Source of the DNA: Delftia sp. PS-11
GTDB taxonomy: Bacteria > Pseudomonadota > Gammaproteobacteria > Burkholderiales > Burkholderiaceae_C
Direction of reading: 5' to 3'
NCBI RefSeq assembly: GCF_029870285.1
Contig: NZ_JACSYA010000021.1
Location: 1-64,000, forward strand
Length of the DNA: 64,000 bases
The notes beneath the pieces are model-generated. The model saw nothing but the letters and a program-made list of their open reading frames with translations, was not told where the DNA came from and searched no databases. Positions 27,037-35,580 of the stretch are shown here, piece after piece; within the stretch, counting starts at the first letter, position 1, and the number at the start of each line of letters is the position of its first letter. The position numbers and the translations under genes were made by a program.

Positions 27037-28662
27037 GTGTCATACGCCTCTGAAACCCGGCGCCGCCGGACCTTTGCCATCATTTCCCACCCTGACGCGG
27101 GTAAGACCACGCTGACCGAAAAGCTGCTGCTGTTCTCGGGCGCGATCCAGATCGCCGGCGCCGTCAAGGGCCGCAAGGCCAGCCGCCACGCCACCTCCGA
27201 CTGGATGGAAATCGAAAAGCAGCGCGGCATCTCGGTGGCCAGCTCGGTCATGCAGATGAGCTACCGCGACCATGTGGTCAACCTGCTCGACACCCCCGGC
27301 CACAAGGACTTCTCGGAAGACACCTACCGCGTGCTCACCGCCGTGGACTCGGCGCTGATGGTCATCGACGCGGCCAACGGCGTGGAATCGCAGACCCGCC
27401 GCCTGATCGAGGTCTGCCGCCAGCGCGACACCCCCATCATCACCTTCGTCAACAAGATGGACCGCGAGGTGCGCGACCCGCTGGACATCCTCGACGAAGT
27501 CGAGCGCGAACTGGGCATGCCCTGCTGCCCCGTCACCTGGCCCGTGGGCCAGGGCAAGCAATTCGGCGGCATCATCAACCTGCTCACGCAAAGCATGACG
27601 GTGTTCCAGGCCGGCAGCGAACGCCGCCCGCAGGACTTCGAGGCCATCCCGCTGGCCGAAGCCGACAAACTGCGCGCGCGCTTTGGCAAAGCCTTCGACG
27701 ACGCGCTCGAAAGCATGGAACTGGCCCAGGGCGCCTCGGCCCCCTGGGACCATGAAGCCTTCCTGGCCGGCAAACTCACCCCCGTGTTCTTCGGCTCAGG
27801 CGTGAACAACTTCGGCGTCATGGAAGTGCTGGATGCCGTGGTGGACATGTCCCCACCGCCCGGCCCGCGCAAAAGCTCGCTGCTGGTCAACAAGCAGCCC
27901 GTGGAAAAAATCATCGAACCGGCGGACGAAGGCTTCTCCGGCGTGGTCTTCAAGGTCCAGGCCAACATGGACGCCAACCACCGCGACCGCATCGCCTTCG
28001 TGCGCGTGGCCTCGGGCAAATACACCCCCGGCATGAAGATGAAGGTGCAGCGCACGGCCAAGGAGCTGCGCCCCACCTCCGTCGTGACCTTCATGAGCCA
28101 GCGCCGCGAGGCCGTGGAAGAAGCCTACGCAGGCGACATCATCGGCTTCACCACCCACGGCGGCGTGCAGCTGGGCGACACCATCACCGACGGCGCCAGC
28201 CTGCAATTCACGGGCCTGCCCTTCTTCGCCCCGGAAATGTTCATGACCGTGGTGCTCAAGAATCCGCTGCGCACCAAGCAACTGCAGCAGGGCCTGATGC
28301 AGCTCGGCGAGGAAGGCGCCATCCAGGTCTTCAGGCCCGAGGCGGGCGGCAACATGCTGCTGGGCGCCGTGGGCCAGCTGCAGTTCGAAGTCGTGCAGCA
28401 CCGGCTGAACACCGAGTACGACTGCGACGTGCGCCTGGAAAGCTGCCAGTACACGGGCGCGCGCTGGATCACGGCCGACACCCCGGCCGAACTGCGCGAG
28501 TTCGAGAACGCCTACCCGCTGCGCATGGCGCGCGACGCGGCCGACACCCTGGCCTACCTGTGCACCTCGCCCTACGACGTGCGCCTGGCCCAGGAACGCT
28601 TCCCCAAGATCCACTTCCACCCGCTGCGCGAGCACGCAGGGCTGGCACTGCAAAAGGGATAA
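27037..28662 (+). CDS. prfC: peptide chain release factor 3
   Basis: A 541-aa translational GTPase that recycles RF1/RF2 from the ribosome after termination. The G1 motif is AIISHPDAGKTTLTEKLL, the G3 motif is DTPGHKDF, and G4 is NKMD. The RF3-specific segment RGISVASSVMQM and C-terminal domain are present. The reading frame begins with GTG at 27037, which fits the family N-terminus (SYASETRRRRTFAIISHPDAG). No clear Shine-Dalgarno is seen before it. It is divergent to the kdp operon. Confidence 0.97.
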   Translation: MSYASETRRRRTFAIISHPDAGKTTLTEKLLLFSGAIQIAGAVKGRKASRHATSDWMEIEKQRGISVASSVMQMSYRDHVVNLLDTPGHKDFSEDTYRVLTAVDSALMVIDAANGVESQTRRLIEVCRQRDTPIITFVNKMDREVRDPLDILDEVERELGMPCCPVTWPVGQGKQFGGIINLLTQSMTVFQAGSERRPQDFEAIPLAEADKLRARFGKAFDDALESMELAQGASAPWDHEAFLAGKLTPVFFGSGVNNFGVMEVLDAVVDMSPPPGPRKSSLLVNKQPVEKIIEPADEGFSGVVFKVQANMDANHRDRIAFVRVASGKYTPGMKMKVQRTAKELRPTSVVTFMSQRREAVEEAYAGDIIGFTTHGGVQLGDTITDGASLQFTGLPFFAPEMFMTVVLKNPLRTKQLQQGLMQLGEEGAIQVFRPEAGGNMLLGAVGQLQFEVVQHRLNTEYDCDVRLESCQYTGARWITADTPAELREFENAYPLRMARDAADTLAYLCTSPYDVRLAQERFPKIHFHPLREHAGLALQKG

Positions 28663-28665
28663 GCG

Positions 28666-28685
28666 CCTGCTGCGCGCGCAGCAGG
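28666..28685. terminator. perfect 20-bp palindrome between prfC and the convergent gene
   Basis: CCTGCTGCGCGCGCAGCAGG is fully self-complementary and lies 3 nt after the prfC stop. It lacks a T-run on either side, so it is a possible weak or bidirectional terminator or mRNA 3' end rather than a certain one. Confidence 0.45.
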
Positions 28686-28713
28686 ACACCCACTGCGCCG
28701 CGCCGCTGGAAAC

Positions 28714-29586
28714 TTACCTGACGGCCAGTGCGGCGGCGTCCTGCTGCGGCTGTGCAGGCCCCGCATCCAGCGGCGGCGCGCCTGCCACACGCTCCAGATG
28801 GGCACCTGCCGTCACACGCTCCAGCCGGGCCTGCGCCCCCACACGCCCGAGCTTGGACAAGGTGTCGTAAATCTCCTCGGACAGGCTGGCAACGCTCTTG
28901 CCCTGCTGCAGCTGGGCCTTGTAGTTCAGATTCTGGTCAATCCGCCCCTGCAGCCTGCTGCCATAGTCTTCGGGATACTGCGCCTGTTCGATTTGCGGCA
29001 AATCGTTGTAATGCTCCAGCGCCTCGGAAAAAAATTCAGTCATTTTCCCCGTGCTGTTGTATTCATTCATCGCTTTTTGAACGGTCTTTTGCCGCCACGC
29101 GAATTCCTGACGGTCAGCCTCCATTGAAGCAGCACGACGCTCATTGACTGTAAAAGTGCTGCCCTCGTCATAGGCAATCAACGCCAGCTGATCCCGTGAG
29201 ACACCCTTGAACGGGTTGCTCATCCTGCCGTTCAGAAAGTCCGTGGCCTGCTGCGCACGGGCCAGCAGCGCCGGATCATCGGTATCGGGCACCTCGCTGT
29301 CATGCGCCTCCTTGTTGGCGTGGTAAGCATCGCCACCAATCTCACTGAGCAAGGAAGCAGCCTTCTGGCTCAGCTGCTGATACGTCATGCCACCCCGGGC
29401 ATCGGCGCGGGCAGTTGCCTCGCTCAACTGCCGGGCAGATGCGGAAATACGGCTGCCACTATTATTTTCGCCAGATGCCATCCCCGACGAATCATCACCA
29501 GAAATGGTTTTGACCGCACCTGCTGCATTGGCAGCAGCCAGGCGCGTGCCGGAAAACGAGGTATAGGTGGTGACGATGGAAACCAT
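28714..29586 (-). CDS. hypothetical protein
   Basis: I do not recognise this 290-aa protein. The first 60 residues are rich in Ser, Thr, Ala and Gly, without a clear signal peptide or membrane helix. The central part looks folded and probably conserved, with FLNGRMSNPFKGVSRDQLAL followed by IAYDEGSTFTVNERRAA and then helical, Glu/Gln-rich sequence (about 150-255). The tail (after 265) is Ala/Pro/Gln-rich. The upstream DNA is AT-rich and no good Shine-Dalgarno precedes the ATG at 29586. It converges with prfC. Codon use in the core fits a real gene. Confidence 0.7.
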   Translation of the reverse strand: MVSIVTTYTSFSGTRLAAANAAGAVKTISGDDSSGMASGENNSGSRISASARQLSEATARADARGGMTYQQLSQKAASLLSEIGGDAYHANKEAHDSEVPDTDDPALLARAQQATDFLNGRMSNPFKGVSRDQLALIAYDEGSTFTVNERRAASMEADRQEFAWRQKTVQKAMNEYNSTGKMTEFFSEALEHYNDLPQIEQAQYPEDYGSRLQGRIDQNLNYKAQLQQGKSVASLSEEIYDTLSKLGRVGAQARLERVTAGAHLERVAGAPPLDAGPAQPQQDAAALAVR

Positions 29587-29899
29587 TTTTTATATATTTG
29601 TCCGCATTTTCCAAAGGATTTTTCACATTTTCCGGATGGGCGGCGGTGGAAAAAACTCCGGATATTCCGCTTATTTCGGCAGATGGGTGCAGGCAGACCG
29701 CCCGGCATGCCATGCCCGGGCCGCCCGCAGCGCAGCACACCGGGCGCAGGTCACGTATAGTCCTGCGGCCACCCTGCCCTTGGCCGCAACGGCATGGACT
29801 GGCTTTTTTCTGCCGCACGGCGCCGCTTGCCGGCCTGTGATTTCCAACCCCTTTGCAACGCCCCTTCCCAGGCGTTGAGCCGGGGGCCCGGCCCCCCAT
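29587..29899. other. 313-bp divergent intergenic region
   Basis: The part next to the hypothetical gene (29587-29690) is AT-rich and has two TCCGGAT copies and repeated ATTTTCC, perhaps its promoter region. Toward the HAD gene there is an exact hairpin CAACGCC (29856-29862)/GGCGTTG (29871-29877) and a GGGGGCC/GGCCCCC stem just before the start codon, which could slow initiation. No gene is seen. Confidence 0.4.
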
Positions 29900-30703
29900 G
29901 TGACCGCTGTGAACCCTCTTTCGCCCCTTGCTTCCTGGACCCCTCCGGCATCGCCACTGGGCATCCTGACCGATATCGACGACACACTGACCACCGAAGG
30001 CGTGGTACCCGGCCATGTGGTGGATGCGATGGCCGCACTCAAGGCCACAGGCCTGCGCGTGGTGCCCATCACGGGGCGGCCCGTGGGCTGGAGCGAACCA
30101 TTCGCACAGGCTTGGCCGGTGGATGCCATCGTGGCTGAAAACGGCGCCGTGGCACTGCAGCGCAACGCCCAGGGCGGGCTGGACAAGCTCTACCAGCAGG
30201 ACGAAGCCACGCGCGCCGCCAACTACGCGCGCATGCAGCAGGTGCTGGCCGACATCGAAGCCAGCGTGCCCGGCGCACTGCGCGCCACCGACTCGGCGGG
30301 CCGCGAATGCGATATCGCCGTGGACCACAGCGAATTCACGCAGATGCCCCAGCCGGACATCGACCGCTGCGTGGCCCTCATGCAGGCAGCGGGCATGAAC
30401 GCCACCGTCAGCTCCATCCACATCAACGGCTGGTACGGCGCACACAACAAGCTCGAAGGCGCGCGCTGGATCGTTCGCACCCTGTTCGACCTGGACCTGG
30501 ACGCCACCCTGGACCGCTGGATCTACATCGGCGACTCCACCAACGACCAGCTCATGTTCCAGCACATGCCCCACAGCGTGGGCGTGGCCAACATTGCGCG
30601 CTTCGTGCCCCAGCTGCGCCACCTGCCGCGCCATGTCACCCGGGCCGAGCGCGGCGACGGCTTCGTCGAGCTGGCCCAACACCTGCTGGCACGCCGGGCC
30701 TGA
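29900..30703 (+). CDS. HAD-IIB family hydrolase
   Basis: A 267-aa haloacid-dehalogenase phosphatase of the Cof/sugar-phosphatase type with C2 cap (HAD-IIB). Motif I is LTDIDDTLT with nucleophile Asp25 and Asp27. Motif II is the Thr in ITGRP, motif III the Lys in HNKLEGARW, and motif IV is IGDSTND. The same motif set occurs in sucrose-phosphate, mannosyl-phosphoglycerate and similar phosphatases; the substrate is not deducible. The frame opens with GTG at 29900, and another GTG at 29909 is an alternative. A terminator follows within 100 bp. Confidence 0.85.
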   Translation: MTAVNPLSPLASWTPPASPLGILTDIDDTLTTEGVVPGHVVDAMAALKATGLRVVPITGRPVGWSEPFAQAWPVDAIVAENGAVALQRNAQGGLDKLYQQDEATRAANYARMQQVLADIEASVPGALRATDSAGRECDIAVDHSEFTQMPQPDIDRCVALMQAAGMNATVSSIHINGWYGAHNKLEGARWIVRTLFDLDLDATLDRWIYIGDSTNDQLMFQHMPHSVGVANIARFVPQLRHLPRHVTRAERGDGFVELAQHLLARRA

Positions 30704-30788
30704 CCCCGCCCGGACACCCGCAACCGGGCACGCACGCCGCCCGCACCCATATCCCGCCGTCACCGGCCACCCCTGCGTCTTGCCGTGC

Positions 30789-30812
30789 ACGGGGCCCAGC
30801 GCCCCGTTTCTT
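30789..30812 (+). terminator. rho-independent terminator after the HAD hydrolase gene
   Basis: ACGGGGC (30789-30795) pairs with GCCCCGT (30801-30807) over a 5-nt loop and is followed by a T-rich stretch (TTTCTTT). Confidence 0.8.
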
Positions 30813-30827
30813 TCCTCGACCCTGCAC

Positions 30828-30878
30828 GAGCACAGACCCTGCGGAGCGCGTCTGTGCTCTCAGACTATTCTGATTTTT
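30828..30878 (+). terminator. second tandem terminator with perfect 10-bp stem
   Basis: GAGCACAGAC (30828-30837) pairs exactly with GTCTGTGCTC (30850-30859). A small TCAGA/TCTGA hairpin (30860-30873) and five T follow directly. Together with the one at 30789 it insulates the fimbrial region from the HAD gene. Confidence 0.65.
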
Positions 30879-31137
30879 CGCCCAAAAATAGGATTATTCC
30901 TATCTGATTCCTACCCAAATTCAGACTACGCCCAATTTTCAAAGGGTCAGGGAAAGAGCAGAATTCACTCAGCCGACAGCGAAAACGAACACAGTATCCG
31001 TTTCATTCATTTTCAAAAAATAACCCCCAGCAAAAAACATTACCGGATTTAACAAAATCTGGTACCCACACACCATCTCTCTCTTGCCTGCAACATTGGG
31101 CAGGATCTTTCTTTTCCATCTGATTTACGGAGGAATC

Positions 31138-31146
31138 ATGAACTGA
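31138..31146 (+). other. two-codon minigene (Met-Asn-stop) with strong Shine-Dalgarno
   Basis: ATG AAC TGA is preceded by GGAGG (31129-31133) at 4 nt. It lies 77 nt before the pilin ATG. It may be a leader minigene or only the remnant of a gene start. Confidence 0.35.
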
Positions 31147-31222
31147 CCATGCCCCTCTCGCAGAAGTACATGCCGCCAGGCAGGACTTTCTATTCATTTT
31201 TCATATTCACAGGAATTTCAAA

Positions 31223-31759
31223 ATGCAAAAATCTTTGATGACGGCTACACTGCGCGCCACCATGGCTGGCATGGCCTTTCTGGCACTGGGTGCCGCGCAG
31301 GCACAGACTGCCTCCACCATCGTCAACAATGGAACCATCGACTTCGCTGGCTCTATCTCCGCCTCGACCTGCTCTGTGAAAAGCGGTGACCGCAACAAGC
31401 GCGTCACATTGAACGCAGTCAAGCCTTCGGATTTCGGTGGGGCCAATGCCACCAAAGGCGAAACCACGTTCACCATCACGCTGGAAAATTGCACCGTCCC
31501 CGCTCAAGGAGCGACAGGCTCGACTCTTCCGACCCAAGCCACCGTCAAATTCAGTGGCAGCAATATCAACGCCAACGGCAGACTGGACAATCGAGGCACA
31601 GCCCAAGGGGTGGAACTCACACTCTCTACCCCGGCTCCAGTCACCCTCGTGGCGGGTGATAACAAACTGGAATTCACTACCGCCTACTACTCCACCTCCA
31701 CAAATATCGTAGCGGGCTCCGTACAGTCCCAGGTGAATTTCGACATTACCTACCAGTAA
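31223..31759 (+). CDS. chaperone-usher major fimbrial subunit (type 1 pilin family)
   Basis: A 178-aa secreted pilin. A signal peptide ends near ALGAAQA (about residue 27). The mature part starts with a FimA-like region (IVNNGTIDFAGSISASTCSV) and has the two cysteines expected for the conserved disulfide (in ASTCSV and LENCTV). It ends in the beta-strand QVNFDITYQ that fits the chaperone or donor-strand groove. AGGA precedes the ATG. As first gene before chaperone and usher, it is probably the major rod subunit. Confidence 0.92.
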   Translation: MQKSLMTATLRATMAGMAFLALGAAQAQTASTIVNNGTIDFAGSISASTCSVKSGDRNKRVTLNAVKPSDFGGANATKGETTFTITLENCTVPAQGATGSTLPTQATVKFSGSNINANGRLDNRGTAQGVELTLSTPAPVTLVAGDNKLEFTTAYYSTSTNIVAGSVQSQVNFDITYQ

Positions 31760-31784
31760 TCCGCACGCACTGGCGTGCAGCCCT

Positions 31785-31816
31785 GCGCCAGCCAACCCGG
31801 CACGGCTGGCTGGCGC
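31785..31816 (+). promoter_or_regulatory. perfect 10-bp stem-loop between pilin and chaperone genes
   Basis: GCGCCAGCCA (31785-31794) and TGGCTGGCGC (31807-31816) pair exactly over a 12-nt loop. No U-run follows. A hairpin at this place can protect the pilin mRNA 3' end or reduce read-through, which would give many pilins per chaperone and usher. Confidence 0.6.
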
Positions 31817-31848
31817 CCTTGCCGAATACCGCCTGAGGGTCCTTTCCC

Positions 31849-32598
31849 ATGCCATCCACTCATCTGCTCAGGCCATGCCTGCGCATTGCCTTGCTGTTGC
31901 CGCTTGTTTGGTGCCTGGCCGCACAGGCCAGCGTCGTGCTGCAAGGCACGCGCGTCGTTCTTTCTGGCGCCGAAAACGAAGCCACCCTCCAGATGACCAA
32001 TGAGGGCGAAGTCCCGGCCCTGGTGCAGACCTGGCTGGAGCCCGAGAAAGAGCATGCCGAGGCCCTCAACACCGACGTGCCCTTTGTCATCACACCCACG
32101 CTGGCACGCATCGACGCAGGCAAGGGCCAGACCTTGCGCATCATCTACTCTGGCGAGCCCCTGCCCCAGGACAAGGAGTCCCTGTTCTGGCTCAACGTGC
32201 TGGAAGTGCCACCCAAGTCCAAGGCCTCGGGGGAGAACACGCTGCAGTTTGCCTACCGCACGCGCATCAAGCTCATGTACCGGCCGGCAGGCCTGCCCAA
32301 GCCGCAGGATCTGCCCGGCCAGTTGCGCTGGACGCTGGTGGACGATGCCGCCAGCGGCCAGCGGGCGCTCAAGGCCAGCAACCCCAGCGCCTATGTCGTC
32401 AACTTCGGCAATGTGTCATTCAAGGCAGCGGGCACGCTTCATGAGGCAGGGGCCGGCTATGTGCTGCCGGGCGCCAGTGCCGTCTTCCCCATCAAGCAGG
32501 CGCCCCAGAACGCATCCACGGCAGATGCCCGCGCCGTGTTCATGCTCCTCAACGACTGGGGCGGCGGCGAGGCCCATGAAGCGGCCTTGGCTCCCTGA
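31849..32598 (+). CDS. periplasmic fimbrial chaperone (PapD family)
   Basis: A 249-aa protein with a signal peptide (to about ALAAQA, residue 26) and two Ig-like domains of the PapD/FimC family. Conserved features are SVVLQGTRVVLSGAENEATLQ at the start of domain 1 with the pocket Arg, QTLRIIY, and the family signature KESLFWLNVLEVPP. Lys in IKLMYRPAGLP matches the second pocket residue. It should fold pilins and adhesins and carry them to the usher encoded 10 nt downstream. Confidence 0.95.
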   Translation: MPSTHLLRPCLRIALLLPLVWCLAAQASVVLQGTRVVLSGAENEATLQMTNEGEVPALVQTWLEPEKEHAEALNTDVPFVITPTLARIDAGKGQTLRIIYSGEPLPQDKESLFWLNVLEVPPKSKASGENTLQFAYRTRIKLMYRPAGLPKPQDLPGQLRWTLVDDAASGQRALKASNPSAYVVNFGNVSFKAAGTLHEAGAGYVLPGASAVFPIKQAPQNASTADARAVFMLLNDWGGGEAHEAALAP

Positions 32599-32613
32599 CC
32601 GGAAAGGATGGCG

Positions 32614-35496
32614 ATGAGACGACGATCTGATGCCCGCGCTGGCGCCCCGCCGGGAGTCTTCCGACCCCGGCTGACCCACTGGCTGGTGCTGCTGGCCCTG
32701 ACCTGCTGGCAGCTGGAAATGCAGGCCTCGCAGGTGGAGCGTGCAGCCCGGGACGCCGCACCGGGCCAGGCGCCCGTCGAGTTCGACAACAATTTCCTGC
32801 ACGGCGGCAATGGGCTGGACCTGTCCCGCTTTGCGCATGGCAACACCGTGGCCGCCGGCACCTACCGCGTGGACATCTTCGTCAACGGCATCATGCTCAA
32901 GCGGGACGAGATGCGCTTCGCAGCCGTTGCCGACAAAGCAGACGCCCAGCCCTGCCTGGACAAGCCGCTGCTGCAGCGCGCCGGGGTGGACATGTCCCGC
33001 CTGACCGAGGCCCCGGCCACCACAACCCCTGGCTGCCTGCGCATCGACCAGGCCGTGCCGGGCGCAACAGCCAGCTTCGATCTCAACAGCCTGCGGCTGG
33101 ACCTGAGCATCCCCCAGGCCATGCTGGAACGCACCCCGCGCGGCTATGTGGAGCCCGAGCAATGGGATGCAGGCGCCCCAGTCGCCATGCTGGGCTACAA
33201 CTTCAACACCAGCCAATCCCAAACGCCTGGGGGCGCCAGCAATTCATACAGCTACCTGGGCATTGCGGGCGGGCTCAACTACGGGCGCTGGTATCTGCGG
33301 CACAACGGATCGCTGAGCCTGGGCCAGCAGGGCGGCCAGCGCCGCTACCAGAGCATCAACACCTATGTGCAGCGCGACCTCATCGGCTGGTCATCGCGCC
33401 TGCTGATCGGCGAAACCTATACCAGCGGCGAACTCATGGACTCCGTCGCCTTCCGGGGCCTCAGGCTGTACACGGACGACCGGATGCTGCCCGAGTCGCA
33501 GCGCGGCTATGCGCCCGTGGTGCGCGGCGTGGCCAACTCCAATGCCCGCGTGAGCATTCTGCAAAACGGCGTCAAGCTGCTGGAGACCACCGTGGCCCCC
33601 GGCCCCTTCGTGATTGACGACCTGTACCCCACCGGCTATGGCGGCGACCTGGAGGTACGCATCACGGAAGCCGATGGCAGCGAGCGGCGCTTTGCCATCC
33701 CCTACGCGGCCGTGCCCCTGTCGCTGCGCGAGGGCGCGCATCGCTACAGCCTGACGGCAGGCACCGTGCGCAACCTGCCCTACACCGCCCCGGCCTTCAT
33801 GCAGGGCAACTACCAGTACGGCTTTTCCAACATGCTCACGGGCTATGGAGGCGCCTCCATCGCCCAGGGCTACCTGTCGGCTGCGGCGGGCGCCGCCCTG
33901 GCCACGCGCTGGGGCGCTTTCGGCCTGGACATCACGCATGCCAGCACCCAAATCCCCCAGGAAGGCCAGTACTCCGGCCAGAGCCTGCGCGCCAGCTACT
34001 CCAGGTCCTTCGCAGAATATGGCACCAATGTCGCACTGGCGGCCTACCGCTATTCAACCAACGGCTTCTTCAGCCTCAGCGACGCGATGCGTGCGCGCGA
34101 CCTGGCCCGCACCGGCCAGCCCTCCGCCCAAATGCACCGGCTGCGCAACCGGCTGTCCATGACCATGAGCCAGCGGCTGGGCGAGCGCAATGGCTTTCTG
34201 AGCGCCACCGCCTCCGCCACGCAGTATTGGAACCGGCAAGGCAGCAATGCCGAATTCACCGTGGGCTACAGCAACGCGATCGGCCGCATTTCCTACAACC
34301 TGTCAGCCTCGCGCCAGCGCGATGCCAGCGGCCAGAGCAGCACCCAGCTCTATGCCGGGCTGTCCATTCCCCTGGAAACCGAGCGCCTTGCCACGATTTC
34401 GACCAACGTCAGCCGCAATTCGCGCGGTGCCACACAGGCACACGCCAGCGCTTCGGGCCTGCTGGACCATGAAAACCGGCTGGCCTACGGCATCAGCACC
34501 AGCTACAGCAATGTGGCAGGCAGCGCATCGAATGCCAACGGCAGCGCCAGCCTCAGTTACAGCGCCTCGCAAGCCCACCTGCAGGCGGGCGTGAGCGTGG
34601 GCACGGGCTACCGGCAACTGTCGGCCGGGGCCAGCGGCGCCATCGTCGCGCATCCTGGCGGCGTCACGCTGTCGCAGCCCGTGTCGGAAACCTTCGGCAT
34701 TGTCGAAGCCAAGCATGCCAAGGGAGCCAGCATCAGCAACGCGGTAGGCGTCCAGGTGGACGGACGCGGCTATGCCATCGTGCCCTACCTGACGGCCTAC
34801 CGCATGAACGAGGTCAGCATCGACCCCAAGGGCATTTCCACGGATGTGGAGCTGCAAAACACCAGCGAACACGTGGCCCCGCTGGCGGGCGCCGTGCCCA
34901 TGATCGTGTTCAAGACGCGCTACAGCCGCTCGGCCGTGCTCCGCGCACGGTTGCAGGACGGCACACCCCTGCCCTTCGGCGCCCTGATCTCGGACCAGCA
35001 AGGCAATGACCTGGGCGTGGTCGGGCAGGCCGGCAAGCTGCTGCTGCTGCGCGGCCTGTCCGACCAGGGCAAGCTGCAGGCGCACTGGACCAACGGCAAC
35101 GGCCAGTCCGCAAGCTGCAGCCTCGCCTATGTGCTGCCGCCCAGAAACACACAGGCCACCAGCCAGATTCCCCAGCGCCTGGACCTGCCCTGCACCGCCC
35201 CCGGCGGCCACCTGTTTGCCGATGCTGCAGCCGCCGCCCCCGCTGGTCCCACGACGGCCACACCGGCGCATGCCGCAGCCCAGCCCGTCCCCAGTGAGCC
35301 AGCAGGCAGCAAGCCCCACCTGGCCGGCCTGCGCCTGAGCATGCGGCTTGGCTCCTGGCTGCCCGCCGAAAAGACCTCGCAGCAACAGCCGCCTCCTGCG
35401 CCGGAGCAACCAGTGCCACAGCGCACGTCATTGCGCACGGGCGGACACCCGCACATGCTGAAGATCGAATGGGATCTTGATACAGGACGGACCTGA
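32614..35496 (+). CDS. fimbrial outer-membrane usher (FimD/PapC family)
   Basis: About 960 aa. The signal region is near residues 15-40, then the N-terminal periplasmic domain starts with VEFDNNFLHGGNGLDLSRF. The 24-strand barrel and plug region include GYAPVVRGVANSNARVSILQNG and FVIDDLYPTGYGGDLEV. C-terminal domains follow, with ILRG-like VLRARLQDGTPLPFGAL and LLLLRGL. After the point where ushers usually end there are about 85 extra residues rich in Ala and Pro, ending HMLKIEWDLDTGRT. The ATG at 32614 is preferred over 32608 because GGAAAGG then has proper spacing. Confidence 0.95.
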   Translation: MRRRSDARAGAPPGVFRPRLTHWLVLLALTCWQLEMQASQVERAARDAAPGQAPVEFDNNFLHGGNGLDLSRFAHGNTVAAGTYRVDIFVNGIMLKRDEMRFAAVADKADAQPCLDKPLLQRAGVDMSRLTEAPATTTPGCLRIDQAVPGATASFDLNSLRLDLSIPQAMLERTPRGYVEPEQWDAGAPVAMLGYNFNTSQSQTPGGASNSYSYLGIAGGLNYGRWYLRHNGSLSLGQQGGQRRYQSINTYVQRDLIGWSSRLLIGETYTSGELMDSVAFRGLRLYTDDRMLPESQRGYAPVVRGVANSNARVSILQNGVKLLETTVAPGPFVIDDLYPTGYGGDLEVRITEADGSERRFAIPYAAVPLSLREGAHRYSLTAGTVRNLPYTAPAFMQGNYQYGFSNMLTGYGGASIAQGYLSAAAGAALATRWGAFGLDITHASTQIPQEGQYSGQSLRASYSRSFAEYGTNVALAAYRYSTNGFFSLSDAMRARDLARTGQPSAQMHRLRNRLSMTMSQRLGERNGFLSATASATQYWNRQGSNAEFTVGYSNAIGRISYNLSASRQRDASGQSSTQLYAGLSIPLETERLATISTNVSRNSRGATQAHASASGLLDHENRLAYGISTSYSNVAGSASNANGSASLSYSASQAHLQAGVSVGTGYRQLSAGASGAIVAHPGGVTLSQPVSETFGIVEAKHAKGASISNAVGVQVDGRGYAIVPYLTAYRMNEVSIDPKGISTDVELQNTSEHVAPLAGAVPMIVFKTRYSRSAVLRARLQDGTPLPFGALISDQQGNDLGVVGQAGKLLLLRGLSDQGKLQAHWTNGNGQSASCSLAYVLPPRNTQATSQIPQRLDLPCTAPGGHLFADAAAAAPAGPTTATPAHAAAQPVPSEPAGSKPHLAGLRLSMRLGSWLPAEKTSQQQPPPAPEQPVPQRTSLRTGGHPHMLKIEWDLDTGRT

Positions 35497-35580
35497 CAGC
35501 CATGCCGGATGACATGCAAGCAACCTGACAAACCATTGAAATGCCAAATACCAAAAACTTTTCAGATGGAGTACATAGCA

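Larger units (their letters stand above)
30704..31222. promoter_or_regulatory. 519-bp region upstream of the fimbrial operon
   Basis: The left part holds terminators for the HAD gene. From about 30860 the DNA becomes AT-rich, in contrast to the rest of the window, and leads to the pilin gene. Seen here are a 10-bp hairpin with one G-U pair (31041-31050/31055-31064, 4-nt loop) and a two-codon open frame with a strong Shine-Dalgarno at 31129-31146. No confident -35/-10 pair or invertible element with clear inverted ends was found. Confidence 0.5.

Noticed and set aside
29860..29899. GGGGGCC/GGCCCCC stem before the HAD gene as a terminator
   Set aside because: It has a 1-nt loop and no T-run and lies directly before the start codon, so it is at most a translation-affecting structure.
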